Below, piece after piece: positions 1-12,719 of a stretch of DNA of 64,000 nucleotides (within the stretch, counting starts at the first letter, position 1; each line of letters starts with the position of its first letter). The stretch lies in contig JAOTOM010003946.1 of NCBI GenBank assembly GCA_034440615.1, positions 124,001-188,000 on the forward strand, read 5' to 3'. Both the position numbers and the translations under genes were made by a program. The notes under the pieces are model-generated. The model was not told the origin of the DNA. It made no database searches and worked only from the letters and a program-made list of their open reading frames with translations. Origin of the DNA: Ashinkailepas kermadecensis (lineage: Eukaryota > Arthropoda > Thecostraca > Neolepadidae).

Positions 1-1687
1 ACAAATGTTTGAGAGATTGGCATGGCAAATGTGCTTTTTGAGGTACATATCGCGACAGATAAACATATAGGTGCAGTTGAAGTCATTTAGTTTGTCACTA
101 TTGCTCATAAAATATTTTTGGAACATATGAATGGGACATCACAGGCTAACACATGTAATTGGAAAAACGTCTTGTCATGCTGTGCCAAGCAAATTATATA
201 AAAACGTTTCAGACACCTCTCACACTTCTAGACCTATGTTGATCTGCAGACAAAATGTAGAGAAGAATGTAATGTAGCTTCAAGGTTTTGACTCTACAAA
301 ATGTAGAGTCAAAACCTTGAAGAGAAAACTGGTTTCGGGCCAGGACGAATCCAGTGTACCTGCTCCTGTTCATATTGTGCTCAAGCTTATATGAACGGCC
401 TGGCCCAACCAACACATGTTGGAAACCAAAATAACTTTTTTTTAACAGCATTTCAAGTCCGAACTTATTCCCCTGAGTCTGATGTGCTTGTAATCTTGAT
501 CGCTACCAATTTTTACTATTGATATTCTTCATGAATTGCTCTCTAAATATTTGTTCATAGGAAGAGGTTTGTGGTGGCATTTCCACTCATAGGAAACCTC
601 CAACAAGATTTCACTTTGAAATGAAGCATTTCAATAGTTTTCAATGAAGCATTTGAAATGAAGCATTTCAATTTTGATATTTTCCATTGCCAAATCCAGC
701 ATAACCTAGCTTAATCTGTTCAAGAAAAATGTAATTTGTTGAAAAAGATTAGAATTCCTTTCCAAATTAAAGACAAACCTAACCTAACCTATGCAAACCT
801 AACCACCTTATTTGGTAATATTGCAGTTTAAGGTAACCACGAAACAAGTTTTACACGCATTTTACCTCCATGAAGAATACAAAGGGGTTAAGTTTGGTTA
901 AGTTAGGTTTTCATTATAAGCTAGAATAATGAAAAAGGAAATTTTCGAAAAGTTATGCTTTTTCTTCAAAAACAGTTCAGACTAGCTTCGGTTATGTTAA
1001 GTTAGGTATTTTTAAGTTGAAAATTTATGATTAGAAAATGGGAAATTTTCCATTAAAAATTGCTTCATTGCATGGAAGGTTAGGCTAGGTTATGCTAGGT
1101 TATCCTGCATACTTTTTATTTTGAACATTGCTTGGTGCTATATATTACCCAACTCCAAGCCCCTTTTGGGTGTTATTTTGCCTCACAACTGAAAAGTATG
1201 CATTTGCAGAGGAAATCAGTGGCCACATCGGGTTCAGCACATTCATAAAAAGATTGCATTAAAAAGAAATTCTAAGAAATCAGATATTACCTCAAACTGC
1301 AAATTTACCATTAATTTGCTTCATGGTGGTAAAATGGGTAAATTTGTGCTTTAAAGTGTTTTATGAAGTCCTGTAGTTTATCTTTCTAATACAATGCTTA
1401 TAAATGTGACTAACATGATGGGACCACTCATTTTCTGTGCAAATGCTAATGTTTAAGATTGAGAGCAAAATAACACTGGAAAGAAAGAGGCTTTGAGTTC
1501 AGTAACCTTAGATCATATACCAAAATCCATATACCATACATATACCAAAATTTGTGCTTTAAGGTGTTTTATGAATTTTGAAATTGATCACTGCAATGCA
1601 ATGTTTATGGAATGTGACAAGATGATGGGACCACTCATTTTCTGTGCAAATGCTTACTTTTCAGGTTGTGAGCAAAATAACACCAAT
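1..1687. repeat. AT-rich region with TTAGG-type foldback remnants
   Basis: The segment 700-1690 contains CCTAACC and GGTTAGG runs flanking TGTTATTTTGCCTCAC and CATTTGCAGAGGAAA blocks in both orientations, the same family as 56231-56874. A near-perfect inverted pair lies at 285-318 (TTTTGACTCTACA and complement). 1-280 and 320-690 show nothing recognisable. Confidence 0.6.
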
Positions 1688-1688
1688 A

Positions 1689-2010
1689 CAGCCACCTCAG
1701 TAGCTCAGTTGGCTAGAGCACTAGCCCCTCTCCTCTGTCCTGCCAACACAGCATTCAAGTCACTTTGCTCAGGTGCATTAAGCCCCTGGCTAGAAGGGTC
1801 AGTTGGCAGCTGACCCGAAAAGGCCGGGGACGAGCTACCTGGCAGCCATGTTAGTGCATTGACCGCACATTAAACTTTCTGTCAAAATTATGCAGTTGAA
1901 CTGGAATTCATGGATTGGGTGGTGGGGCCAGGGTTCATGCAACAGGCTCTGCTTAGCGATAGGACCCTGGTTCATACAGCCACCCCAGCAAGAACCCAAG
2001 AAGAAGAAAT
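1689..2010 (+). mobile_element. SINE-3, long tRNA-headed copy
   Basis: CAGTAGCTCAGTTGGCTAGA is a tRNA-like A-box head. The body contains GTGCATTGACCGCAC, GGTGGTGGGGCCAGGGTT and CTGCTTAGCGATAGG, then an A-rich end. The second copy at 4440-4630 shares only the body, which defines the family. Confidence 0.65.
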
Positions 2011-2561
2011 TTAATTTATTTAAAAAAAAGATGCTCTGAGTAGGTAGCATAGCATGAAAATAAATGCTTTAAAATAATAAAAGAATGCAGCATAACCTAG
2101 CGTATCTTAGCCCAACCTCTGTTTGGAGACAAAAATCCTAAAAATTAAACTAGAAAACGTCAAGCAAACTTGTTTTCTTAAAATTTTCCAAGCAAAAATC
2201 CCAACCCAACCTAACCTATCCTTACAAGCTGTTTTTGAAGGAAAAGTAATTTTCAAAATGTTGTGCTTTTCCTTAAATTTTAGCAAATTTTCTAACCTAA
2301 AAACCTAAACAAACTTAACTCAACCAGCCCCAACATATTTGCTTGCTTTATGGAGGAAAATGTGCATAAATCATGTTTTGTTACCACAGTATAGCACAAC
2401 AATATCATGCAATGTTTGCAAAATTTGTTGTGTGAAAACCTTCAAGCACAACCATACCTGTTATTTTATATTCAATGGCATCAATGGCACAATAGTTTGT
2501 TCACAATCAAAAAGTAAGCATCCCTTGAGTGGATGAATATCATCTTAATCATGTATATGGG
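2011..2561. repeat. right part of a TTAGG-type foldback copy
   Basis: AACCTAGCG/CCAACCTAACC runs and the AAAATTTTCCAAGC block match the family. It is cut at TATATGGG by the 2562 hAT-like end and resumes after 10790. Confidence 0.55.
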
Positions 2562-2810
2562 CAGGGGTGTCGATTTAAAAAAAAACATTGGGGGGCCGAA
2601 GTGCCAAAGCACTAGACCCCCCCCAAACAAACAAAACTCATCGGATTTAGCCCACTATATTTTCAGATCTCAGAAATTCTGATTTCTTATTCGACGATGT
2701 GTATGTTTATGTTTATTCAGCATCCTCACCGACGGGGAAAATCGCCCAATAACTGGTGAAGTCACATAATTAAAAGAGCAGTGCTCAGTACATTTCAACA
2801 TAACAACTCT

Positions 2811-2923
2811 TGGTTGGTCATTGGTTCTACGACACGTCGACCGTGGTGTCATATAGCGTCGCCAATCTCTCACGCCGATTGGTCGCGGGCGAAGAGTAGC
2901 GACAGGTGAGACTCGAACTCACC
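2811..2923 (-). mobile_element. SINE-1 copy 1, 5' truncated
   Basis: Covers the B box to the tail. Flanked by AACATAACAACTCT on both sides (2797-2810, 2924-2937). Confidence 0.88.
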
Positions 2924-3179
2924 AACATAACAACTCTGAGTAATAGCATGCGACTGCAGTGCCATATAGTAGGCTCGGATCTATCGTCACCGTCACCGTC
3001 ACCGTCACTGTTACCCTCCTCCTCACTCCACACACCAACAAACACACACCGGCTTAAATAAAAATACTTCAGCGATCAGATGCAGGCTAAAACACACCGG
3101 CATTGATGAAGCATCAGAGCACAGCAGACCTGAACGGTAATGACGATGGGTGAAAGTATTTCCTTGGTGCCTAACGTTA

Positions 3180-3960
3180 GGGAGGGGAATTTTTCCATTT
3201 AGTACGCCACTGCGGCTGCTCAACGTGTTTTTTCCGCAGATTGCACGATCGAGAGCAGAAAGGCCCTTCGGATAATTTTCTTTCGGGACCCATTCTTCAC
3301 TTTCCGGTGCTCTGGTCGATTCGATGGAGTCTCCTTGTGGTTTTTGTGGTAAAGTCTATTTTTATAAGCCCCCTGCAGGCTATTTTTGGAACCCGGTACG
3401 ATTTTTCTGGCTCTCGGTGCGTTTTTTCCGGTGCCCAAACAGGTTTCTTTTCCGGCGTCCGACGACTTCTTATTTTGTGGATCCTTGACGCAATTTTTCC
3501 GTCCGCAAGGTGACATTCCGGGTATATATTGGTACTTGGGAAGCCAGCTGGCTTCATTTGTTGGGTGATCTCAACGATACTTTTAGAGCCCCGGTGGGAC
3601 CTATCAGGCCTCTGGCGTGATTTTCAGGGGCCCGGGTGATAATTCTTAATACCCCAGTCTCGGCGTGATTTTCAGGAGGCCCCGGCCCGACCGTTTGTGG
3701 CCCCCGTCGTGATTTTCTTGAATCCCGGCACGACTTGTTTGCGGCCCCAACGTGATTTTCAGGGGCCCAGGTGCAAACTTTTGAGGCCCCAGCGTCATTA
3801 TCGGGGCCCCTGCGCTACGTTTGGGGGCCCCGAATGTGATTTTTCTGAGCCCCGGTGCGATTTTTGGTCGACCGAGTGAAATTCTTAGGGAGCATAGCGC
3901 ATTTTTTTCCTAAGGTCGGCGGACTCTTGGGGGCCCCACAACCTATCAGGACGGGGGGGT
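3180..3960. repeat. GGGCCCC-type degenerate satellite, copy A
   Basis: Units of about 30 bp of the form GGGGCCCCGGTGCGATTTTT, heavily diverged. Its left edge CCACTGCGGCTGCTCAACG is shared with copy B at 44049. Confidence 0.7.
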
Positions 3961-4439
3961 GAGGGAACTTCCCACAATTCCCCCTCCCCATTCGGTATGT
4001 CACTGTGCCATGCAATGATGCAACATAAGAATCCAGGAATAGTTCATCTGTTTCATCACACATGTGATTTCAACTCCCCAGTTATCCAGACAGTTTGAGG
4101 AAAGTCAAACATCTGCTACATGGATCAGCAAGGATGGATTGTAAGGCAACATGGATACCATGGAATTCCGGTCACAGTAGTTATGCTACAATACATACCT
4201 TCTTCAACACACTGCTTTGGAGATGGATGAGCTCCTGAAGTTTGGTCAGGGTTGGAGTTGGAGGTGGATGGAGCAACACTGTGAAGGACATAACATATGG
4301 TTCAAGAGACTTGTTTCCATTAACAATATGGGGGATGAAGTAAGATTTTCATTGACTCCTATGGTTTTCATTGGCTTCATTGACTTCTATGGTGTCCTGA
4401 GGAAGCAGGACAATCGAGATGGGTTTCTGTTATATGCAT

Positions 4440-4630
4440 TTTTTTTTTTTTTTTTACTAAGTTTCATCCGAGTTCTTGTTGGGCTGGCTTTATGAACCAG
4501 GGTCCGATTGCTAAGCAGAGCTTGTTGCGTGAACCCTGGTCCCACCACCCGATCCATTAATTCAAGTTAAACGGCAGAATTTTGACCGAAAGTTTAACGT
4601 GCCGTCAATGCACCGACACAGCCGCCCGGT
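4440..4630 (-). mobile_element. SINE-3, 5' truncated copy with poly(A)
   Basis: On the minus strand it reads GTGCATTGACGGCACG, GGTGGTGGGACCAGGGTT, CTGCTTAGCAATCGGACC and a run of 17 A (T at 4440-4456). Unlike SINE-1 its tail is poly(A), so a different LINE partner is likely. Confidence 0.7.
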
Positions 4631-4735
4631 ATAAACAATGTTATAATGTAGCTTTTATACCCCAGTGAGAATGGTATGGATTCACTCATAAGTGAATTTG
4701 CAAACATACTGATGTATCAGTTAACACCAATGCAG

Positions 4736-4789
4736 GGAGCTATGTGATGAACATGGTCTGTGCCCTAAAGCCCAAATAACTAAGTAACA
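4736..4789 (+). mobile_element. probable short hairpin retroposon
   Basis: Degenerate 5' half, then GTGCCCTAAAGCCC and AAATAACTAAGTAAC. Flanks CAATGCAGGGA and CAATACAGGGA overlap the start, so the exact edges are uncertain. Confidence 0.6.
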
Positions 4790-5380
4790 ATACAGGGAAT
4801 CTGCTGCATAACAGTTTGACCATAAATTAGCCATGATATATGGCATCATACTTCCCATGCTATTTACAATAGTGAGCTATATTTTGTGTACAAACATCAG
4901 GACATTAGAAATGTTAATTAACGTTACACACATCAGTTCCTAACAAGTGTCAGCAATACATTTCCTTCATGTGCTTTAAACATGATTCAAGAAAGCACTG
5001 TCATCGATTTTAAATTTGCAAAAAGAGTGGGCCGCTTGGCATTTTGAGTGCTATTTGAGTGAATTTGCTGTCTTGTTAGTGAACTGACCACTTATTGAGA
5101 TATATGTACTTTAACTTTGCCTGCTTCCATCATGAAAATTTGTCATTTTCCAATACATCAGAAATCATCAGAATAACTTCTTGTCCACAAACCGGTGTAT
5201 GCATTTCTATGAATTTCTCATATTTATTAACACAAATGATGTAGATCTGATCTGCAAATTTATAACTCAGAAAATCAGCACAGGATTCCATTCCTGAAAA
5301 TATTGTACTTTCAACATGTTATTGTTCTTTGTGAAGCAATAAGTGCAATGCTCTCATGCAGCATGCAGATGGAGGTTCAT
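4790..5380. other. AT-rich stretch without recognisable features
   Basis: Neither strand shows an exon-like GC-rich segment or a repeat that I can match elsewhere in the window. Confidence 0.4.
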
Positions 5381-8300
5381 CACGTACACCAGGTAGCACA
5401 AAAAGAGATATTATTGCAGTCTAAGGTAACCACAAGACATGTTTTACACCCATTTTTACCTCCACGAATCATTCAAAGGAGCTAGGTTTTGTCTAATTGC
5501 GTTAGGCTAGGCTTTTGTTGTCAGTTAGTAAATGACAAAAAAATCTTCAAAAACGGTTCAAGCTAGATTAGGTTACGTTAGACTTTTTAAGTTCAAAATG
5601 TTTGAGAAAAAATAAATTGGGGGGGAGAATTTGGCATAAAATTAATCATTTCTTGCATGGAAGTCTAGGCTAGGTTAGGTTAGGTTATGTTACAATTTTT
5701 TTTTATCTGAACATTATTTTTCATCCTATATTACTCAAATCCAAGCCCCCTTTTCCACGTTATTTTTCCTCACAAATGAAAAGTGTGCATCTGCAGAGGA
5801 AATGAGCGGTTACATCATGTTCAGCACATTAACAAACACTGCATTAAAAAAGAAATTATAAGAAGTCAGAGAGTACCATGAGCTGAAATATTACCCAAAA
5901 ACCAGGTATTATCACAGTTTAAGGTAACCACAAGACAAGTTTTACACACATTTTACCTCCATGAAGCATACAAAGGGGTGAGGTTTGTCAGGTTAGGTTA
6001 GGCTTTTGTTGTAAGTTATAAAAAAAATCATTTGTTGGTAAATAATTTTTGTTAATGATTTTCCTACAAAAAAATAATAGACGGTTCAGGCTAGTTTAGG
6101 TTAGGTTATTTAAGTTGAAAATATTTGAGAAAATGCCTCGAAAATTTAAATTAAAAACAATTAATTTCTTGTATGGGAAGTTGAACTATGTTAGGTAAGG
6201 TTATCATACATCTTGAACATTATTTGTATGCTATATTTCCTTACTCCACACCATTTTTTGGTGTTATTTTTTACTCCCAATTGAAAGGCATGCATTTGCA
6301 GAGGAAACGACATTAAATGTGTGCTTTTATGTGTTTTATTAATATTTTTCTATTTAAATTTCCAATGCAATGTTTATGAATGTCACTAAGCTGATGGCAC
6401 TACTCAGTTTCTGTGCAAATGCTTACTTTCCAGGTTGTGAGCAAAATAACATTAAAAATAGGCTTTGAGTTAGGTAACATAGCAATTAAAAGAAATACAT
6501 TAAAAATTCAACATAACCTAATGTAACCTAAGCTGACCTTGGAGAAAACAACTATAAAAACAAGATTGGAAAATATCTAGCAATTTATTTTCTTGAAATT
6601 TTACAAATGAAAAAACCTAACCCAACCTAATCTAACCAGAATGATTGTGCTTTAAGGTGGTAACAAGGCAAGTTATTACACATTTGCCTCCATAAAGCAA
6701 ACAAATGGGCTATGTTTGGTGATGTTAGATTAGTTTAGGTGTTTTAAGTTCGACATTTTTTTGCAAATATTGTTCCAAAATTTGAAAGAAATATATCTTT
6801 TTTCCTTAAAAGCAGCTTATGTCAGGTTAGGTTAAATTGGGTTACATTTTTTTTATTGTAAAAAAAATACATTGCTTGAAATTTTTACAACTTGATGTTT
6901 TGGTTTTGTTTTTCTCCAAGGGGAGGTTAAGCTAGGTTAGGTTAGGTTATGTTGCATTTATTTTATTTAAAAAAAAAATACTTTACCCTATGTCACCTAA
7001 TTCAAAGCTTTTTGTTGATGTTATTTTGCTTACAACCTGAAATGTAGGCATTTGTATAGAAAATGAGTGGTCCCATCATCTGAGTCACATTCATAAACAT
7101 TGCATTGAAATGATACATTCCACGAATTCATAAAACACCTTAAAACACAAATTTACCAAAATGAGCAGTAACATCGTGTTTATCACCTTCCTAAACATTG
7201 CATGGGAAAAAATTAATCAGAAATTACCTTAAGCTGTAAATTTACCAAAAGGTGTGCCAACCCCTGGACGGAAATGCAACACTAGGTGCCCCAATCCTGG
7301 GCAGAAAGGGCACTAAGAGCAGTGGAATGAAAATATTAATAAAAGTAAACTAAAAACAGCTCTTCTTGAAGACAAACGTGGTAGTTATGTGATATTAACA
7401 TGGAAACCCTGAGCACAAATCAGAAAAAAACATGGACTGGACTTTTTCAAGCTTACCTGCCAACTTCTTCAACTACTGTTCCTTTGGGAATTAAATATCA
7501 GCAAGCTATTTATTCACTATCTAAAATCACACCAATCCGCAGATACATCAGAAGGTGCGATACATCAGAATGTGCGAAGTACAAAAAACGAATCAGTACG
7601 ACGTCACATGAGATTGGCCTCCGGATTAAACACTGCGCGCAATTGCACCACAGATGTCTTACCTACGTCACATTTGTCACTGTAACCTCAAATTTAGACT
7701 TCAGGCGCTGGAATTTCTGTAACTGGAATTTTTTCTTTGCATGTTACGATTTTGGATGTTCTGAGGAACGCCCATCACGATGTGTGACATTTAATGCGCG
7801 CTAGTGTCTATCGATACAAATCGACGCCCCTGCTTTGGAGAAAAAGAATAGAAACAAAAATTAAGCAATATATATTCTGAAAATTTTATAAATTGAACAA
7901 CCGAACCCAACTTACCCGAACCTAATGTTAGCTGCTTTTGAAGGAAAACTTCCAATTTTATTTTATTTTTGAAATTGATTGAACAATTTTTCCAAGGTAA
8001 ACAACTAAACTAGCCTAACCTAGCTAAATCGGTATTATTGTGCTTTAAGGTGGTAACAAGACAAGTTTTTACACACATTTGCCTCCATATAGCAAGCAAA
8101 TGGGTTAGGTTCGGTTAAGTTAGGTTAGTTTAGGCTTTTCAAGTTGGAAAACTTTTTTTTTTAAATTCCAAAACGTTTCCCCAAAAAATTGCAAATTATT
8201 TGGTAACCTTGCAGTCTAAGGTGTTCTTTTTTTCCTTTAAAACAAATAAAAATATGCAGAATACCATGTTTATGAAGGTGACTAAGATGATTGGACCCAC

Positions 8301-8640
8301 TTATTTTTTGTGCTTACTTTTCAGGTTGTGAGCAAAATAATGCCAAAAAGGCTTTGAGTTCGGTAACATCGCATAAACATAATTTTTTTTTCATGCAACA
8401 AAACCTAACCTAGCCTATCCTAGCCTATCTTTTGAGAACAAAAATTGAACTAAATTAAAATTTCACTTAATTTATTTTCTGAAAATTCACAACCTTAAAA
8501 AAGAAACCTAACCGAGCCTAACCTAACCTAAGCTGATTTTGAATACAAAATTATATTTTTTTGTGAACATGGTTGTTATTCTTTTTTCGGAAGCTTTTGG
8601 GTATTATTGTGCTTTAAGGTGGGAACAAGAAAAGTTGTAT
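5380..8640. repeat. chain of TTAGG-type foldback copies
   Basis: At least four diverged copies lie head to tail (about 5400-6330, 6330-7250, 7840-8220, 8220-8640). Each has the ACTAAGATGAT, CAGGTTGTGAGCAAA and AACCTAACC blocks in alternating orientation. 7258-7832 is a different insert that ends in the hAT-like terminus CGACGCCCCTG. Nothing coding was recognised. Confidence 0.6.
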
Positions 8641-8702
8641 GGGCGCTGTATGACCAACGCAGTCAATGCGCCAGTAAACCCAAATAACCAACCAACCAAC
8701 CC
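8641..8702 (+). mobile_element. short hairpin retroposon, 62 bp
   Basis: GGGCGCTGTATGACC start and CAAATAACCAACC tail, with SINE-1-like AACC units. Approximate flanking repeats AGAAAAGTTGTA and AGAAAGATGTAA. Confidence 0.75.
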
Positions 8703-9541
8703 AGAAAGATGTAAGCTGTACTTCCACAGTGGAGGGAATTCCAGCTATTTTGTTTGTTTTTGCACACAATTTTAAATTTTTCAGCAAAAGGTGGAGAGTC
8801 AGTCCACTATCTAATTCAAATCTGTTTCTATTCAGTACAAAAATGTGCTGGTTAACATCAATGTTTCTACTTAGCATGGTGTTTTTCATTTTTTCCCTTT
8901 AGCTTTCTTATCAGCATAAAATAGCATAAGTTATTTGGGGGGCCCAAATCAACATTGGGGGGGGGGGGGGCAAGATCAACATTGGTGGGGCCCCACAAAA
9001 GGCTACAAATCGACTCCCCTGCATACATGCATGATTTTGCACTTATCAAAATTTAATTTCATCTGCCATTTTTGGACCACTTCACAAGCTCTTCTAAGTC
9101 TTTCTGCAGCATGTACCTAGGTGCCTAGGTACCAGGCAAATATCAAACTGATAGTGTGATGAGTGGGCTGTTGAGGTTAATTATAGTTTGTATATCCACA
9201 CTCTCAATGATAACTGATTGTTGTTCACGGGACTGGATTGTATGCAAGCTTGACAATGACAATTGGTTTTTGTGCACACCATTTTGAATATTGTAGCAAA
9301 AGGTGGAGAGTCAGTCCACTATCTAACCCAAATCTGTTTTTTTTATTACAAAATGTGCTGGTTAACATCAACTACATTTTCTATGTACCTAGCATGGTGT
9401 TTTTCTTCTTTTTTTCTTCAACTTTTTTATGAGCATAAAAATAGCATATGTTATTGGGGGGGCCAAATCAACATTGGGGGGGCCAAGATCAACACTGGTG
9501 GGGCCCTGGCCCCCACAAAAGGATACAAATCGACGCCCCTG
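8700..9541 (+). repeat. two internal copies of the hAT-like right end
   Basis: Blocks 8700-9021 and 9240-9541 both run from a GTGGAGAGTCAGTCCAC segment through GTGCTGGTTAACATCAA and G-rich GGGGGGGCC AAATCAACATT steps to the terminal CGACGCCCCTG. The third copy is 10480-10790. Homopolymeric G runs vary between copies. Confidence 0.6.
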
Positions 9542-10480
9542 CCATCTAGACATTAGGGGGATGTCCCCAACCTAGCCCCGCCTTCAGCGCCTAAAATATC
9601 ACACAAACTATAACGTAAATTCCCTTTACGTAAACGTCCACATGCCTGCACCTTGATCGCAAACACCCGCTTTTATAGTCAGACATGTAACGTACTCGCT
9701 TCAAAGGTGGCGCAAATGACCTCTGTGGTCCGATACGCCTAAAAAAATCACTCCCCCATCCATGTGCAGTGAAATTGAAACTTGCCTAATGCTTCCAATT
9801 TCTGCAATATACGAATAAAAACCTGTGACGTCATCAAGGTTTGAATGCGACTTTGGTGTACCTTTTAAGATAATGGTATTTTTGCGGCGTTTAATAATGG
9901 TGTTTTTGCGGCGCACGAGACATTGGGCTTGTCAAGGCTATTTCTCTTGTATAGCATTGGTTGTGGATGACTAAGGTTTGCTTAAAAGTCATGTGAGCCA
10001 TAGCTTTCTTTTTTATTCTTTTAGGAATACCAATTATATTGCAGTGGCCATGCAGCTTCTTGCTGACTTTTCTCTGTCATGGTATCATAAGCTGGCAGAT
10101 TTGCCCACACATGGCTCTCGTTTTCCCCATATCAATATTGAATGCATGCACTGTCATTGGGCATTTAGGTAGGTACCTAGGTAAATATCAAGCTGATGGT
10201 GTGATAGGTGGGCTGCTGAAGATAATTATAGTTTGCATATCCACAATCTCAAGGATGATTGTCTGCTGTTCACTGGACAATGCAAGTTTGACAATGACTG
10301 GAAATTAAGAATGGATTTTTTCCTGTTTAAGCTCACATGTGTGTGGTTTTGCCATTGGTGGTGTGTACAAACATCAGTATGACAATCCAATTGTTGTTTT
10401 GTGGCTTGACATTAAAAAAAAGACAATCTGGTTTAAAATGCATCATCAGCGAATCTTAACATTTTATGTCGTAAGTTTTC
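9542..10480. other. repeat-like DNA between hAT-like right ends
   Basis: Block 10160-10310 repeats 9120-9260 (TACCTAGGTAAATATCAA, TTATAGTTTG, TATCCACA). It continues into the third terminal block. The first 300 bases show nothing recognisable. Confidence 0.4.
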
Positions 10481-10790
10481 CTTGCACAGTGGAGGGAAAT
10501 CTAGCTATTTTGTTTTTTTGCACATAATTTTGAATTGTGTAGCAAAAGTTGGATACTCAGTCCACTATCTAATCCAAATCTGTTCTTTTTCAGTACAAAA
10601 TGTGCTGGTTAACATAAACTAAGTTTTCTATGTACCTAACAGTGTTTTTCTTCTTTTTTTTCCTTTAGCTTTTTATCAGCATAAAAATAGCATGGGTTAT
10701 TGGGGGGGCCCAAATCAACATTGGGGGGGCCAAGATCAGCATTGGGGGGGGGCCATGGCCTCCGCAAAAGGATACAAATCGACGCCCCTG

Positions 10791-11469
10791 TATATGGGTA
10801 AATTTTCAGTATAAGGCATTTTTTTCCCATTTTTTTGTGGAATTTTTCTTCAGAATACCATGATTATAAAGGTCACTAAGATGATGGGGCCACTTATTTT
10901 ATGTGCAAATCCTTACTTTTCATGTTGTAAGCAAAATAATGCCAAAAAGGGGCTATGAGTTAGATAACAGCATACAAAGAAATATTTACAAAATGAAATA
11001 AAAATGCAACGTAACCTAACCTAACATAGCCTACCTTTCAAGGAAAAATCCCAAAAATCAAATTAGAAAATGTCAAGCAGATTTATTTTCTGAAAACTCA
11101 AAAACTGTTTTTGAAGAACAAATCAAATTAAAAAGTGATTTTTTGGAAGCTTTTTGGTATTATTGTACTTTAAGGTGGTTCTCTGACCTGGTTGGCTCAC
11201 CAAATTCACGAACATCACTCACCCAGAGATGAGTTCTGTGGCCGATCAAGGGGAGCCTGTATCTGCAGGTATGCCAGTCCCCTAGATTAAAGAAAGATAT
11301 GGTTATCAGATAAGACAGGGCAAGTCACAGGAACTGGAAGGTGTACCTTAAGCAGAATTTGTATGCTTAGAGTAGCCACTACTAATATGTTGTTCTCAGA
11401 CAATATTTATGATGTGAGTTAAGAAACATTAAATATAGAGAAGTAAAGCTACTCTTCAAGTTTGATTAG
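10791..11469. repeat. TTAGG-type fragment followed by unassigned DNA
   Basis: 10796-11170 follows the foldback family (TTTTCAGTATAAGG, ACTAAGATGATGGGG, CTAACCTAACATAGC). 11176-11469 is probably 3' untranslated sequence of the LINE read on the minus strand. Confidence 0.5.
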
Positions 11470-12664
11470 TATATTATCATGGTTAATCTATTCAGTATAT
11501 TCATACAACAATGTGCAGAGATGTGAGTGCAATGCAGCTTTAAATCACCCAGGTCTGTTAAGGCTACTACATCATCAGGCAATGAATTCCAGTGGCACAG
11601 CATCTGAGGCTAAAAAATATCTTCCCACAATCCACTGATGCAAGCCTGCGAGCCAATTTCAGTGAGTGTCCATGTGTGTCCACCAATGGTGCCAGCACAA
11701 ACATGTCAGGGATCTTAATGGCAGAATGGTCATTAAAAATCTTCCAACATTGGATAATGTCTGCTCATATCAGTCTACCTTTCAAAGAACACAAATCTAG
11801 TTTTTGTTCTTCAAATCTGGTATCATAATCCAGACCTTCCATCCTCTCTATTTTTGTGTCCACCTTCTCTGTACTGATTCTAGTCACCTTAAATCACCTA
11901 TGTAACCTGTATACCAAACACATGATGAAAACTCCAAAAGAGGCCTGATATTTGTCATGTATAGGGTTTTTATAAATTCAGGAGAATGATATAAAGTAGA
12001 ACTTTGTAAGTTGCTGGCCAAACTTCCAGCTTTCTGTACTATACCAGCAATGTGTTGATGGAAATGCAAGTTTGTATATACTGTGATGCCTAAGTCAGTA
12101 TGCATCTCAACAAAGCTTACCTCAAATCCATACAGGTAATAATGTGCATAAGGGCCAAGTCATATCAGCCACTGTGTACTTTGAGAACTACACATTTGTT
12201 GGAGTTCATTGCTAGTACCCATGACTTGGCAGTACTAACCAGTGTATCTATATCTTTTTGGCCTTGTGAAATGCCAGCCAGCAGGTCTGCAACATATTTG
12301 TACTTTAATTTCATGTATATCTTTAGGTTATCTTGGTTGGTTATTGGTTTTACGACACGTCGACCGTTGAGTCATATAGCGTCGCCAATCTCTCACGCCG
12401 ATTGGTCGCGGGCGAAGAGTAGCGACAGGTGAGACTCGAACCCACAACCTTTCGATTGTGAGACGAGCATCTTACCCCTAGACCACTCGTCCCCCTTTAG
12501 GTTATCTTGAAAAAAACCTTGAACTGGGATTGTATACCATGAGGTACATAATTAACATAAATCAAGAACAACACCGGACCCAGTACAGAGCCCTGGGGTA
12601 TTCCACTCAGAACATCCTTTGGTTTGCTGGAAGAGCCAGAGACAAGCACTTTCATTTTCAGCCC
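11470..12664 (-). pseudogene. CR1/L2-like LINE reverse transcriptase remnant
   Basis: Reading the minus strand from 12664: SGIPQGSVLGPVLFLIYVN (RT motif B) leads into a degenerate catalytic region near 12510-12530. There the expected F-A-D-D has become FFQD-like and a SINE is inserted. After the SINE come WVLAMNSNKC, LGITVYTNLHFHQHI, IRPLLEFSSCVWY, ESVQRR, LCSLKGRL and RGHSLKL-like GHSLKLARR, the usual C-terminal sequence of CR1/L2/Jockey-group elements. Several stops and frameshifts make it inactive. The 5' part is missing. Confidence 0.85.
12336..12495 (-). mobile_element. SINE-1 copy 2, full length, inside the LINE RT
   Basis: About 160 bp with tRNA-like head (GGGGACGAGTGGTCTAGGGG), B box GGTTCGAGTCTC and AACC-type tail. 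Flanked by TTTAGGTTATCTTG (12322-12335, 12496-12509). The anticodon-loop position reads CTCACAA, suggesting a tRNA-Val(CAC)-like origin, though the stems are imperfect. Confidence 0.93.
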
Positions 12665-12719
12665 TGGTATCTCAGTTGGTTAGAGCATTGGTTGCAGCAA
12701 ATTTTACCTTGATCTACAA

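Larger units (their letters stand above)
2562..10790. mobile_element. candidate 8.2-kb hAT-like composite with 8-bp TSD
   Basis: The left end CAGGGGTGTCGATTT and right end AAATCGACGCCCCTG are inverted copies, and TATATGGG flanks both sides (2554-2561, 10791-10798). hAT elements make 8-bp duplications and often start CAGGG. Further copies of the same right end lie at 7832, 9021 and 9541, and the terminal 300 bp is present three times, so the interior has absorbed related insertions. It also contains a SINE, a GGGCCCC satellite and TTAGG foldbacks. No transposase was recognised. Confidence 0.5.

Noticed and set aside
7400..7804. 134-codon frame as a gene
   Set aside because: AT-rich, no recognisable domain, no splice context, and it ends in the hAT-like terminal region.
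12665..12712. tRNA-like TCTCAGTTGGTTAGAGCA
   Set aside because: Only an A-box-like word is present; no B box or cloverleaf follows, so it is at most a SINE-3-type fragment.
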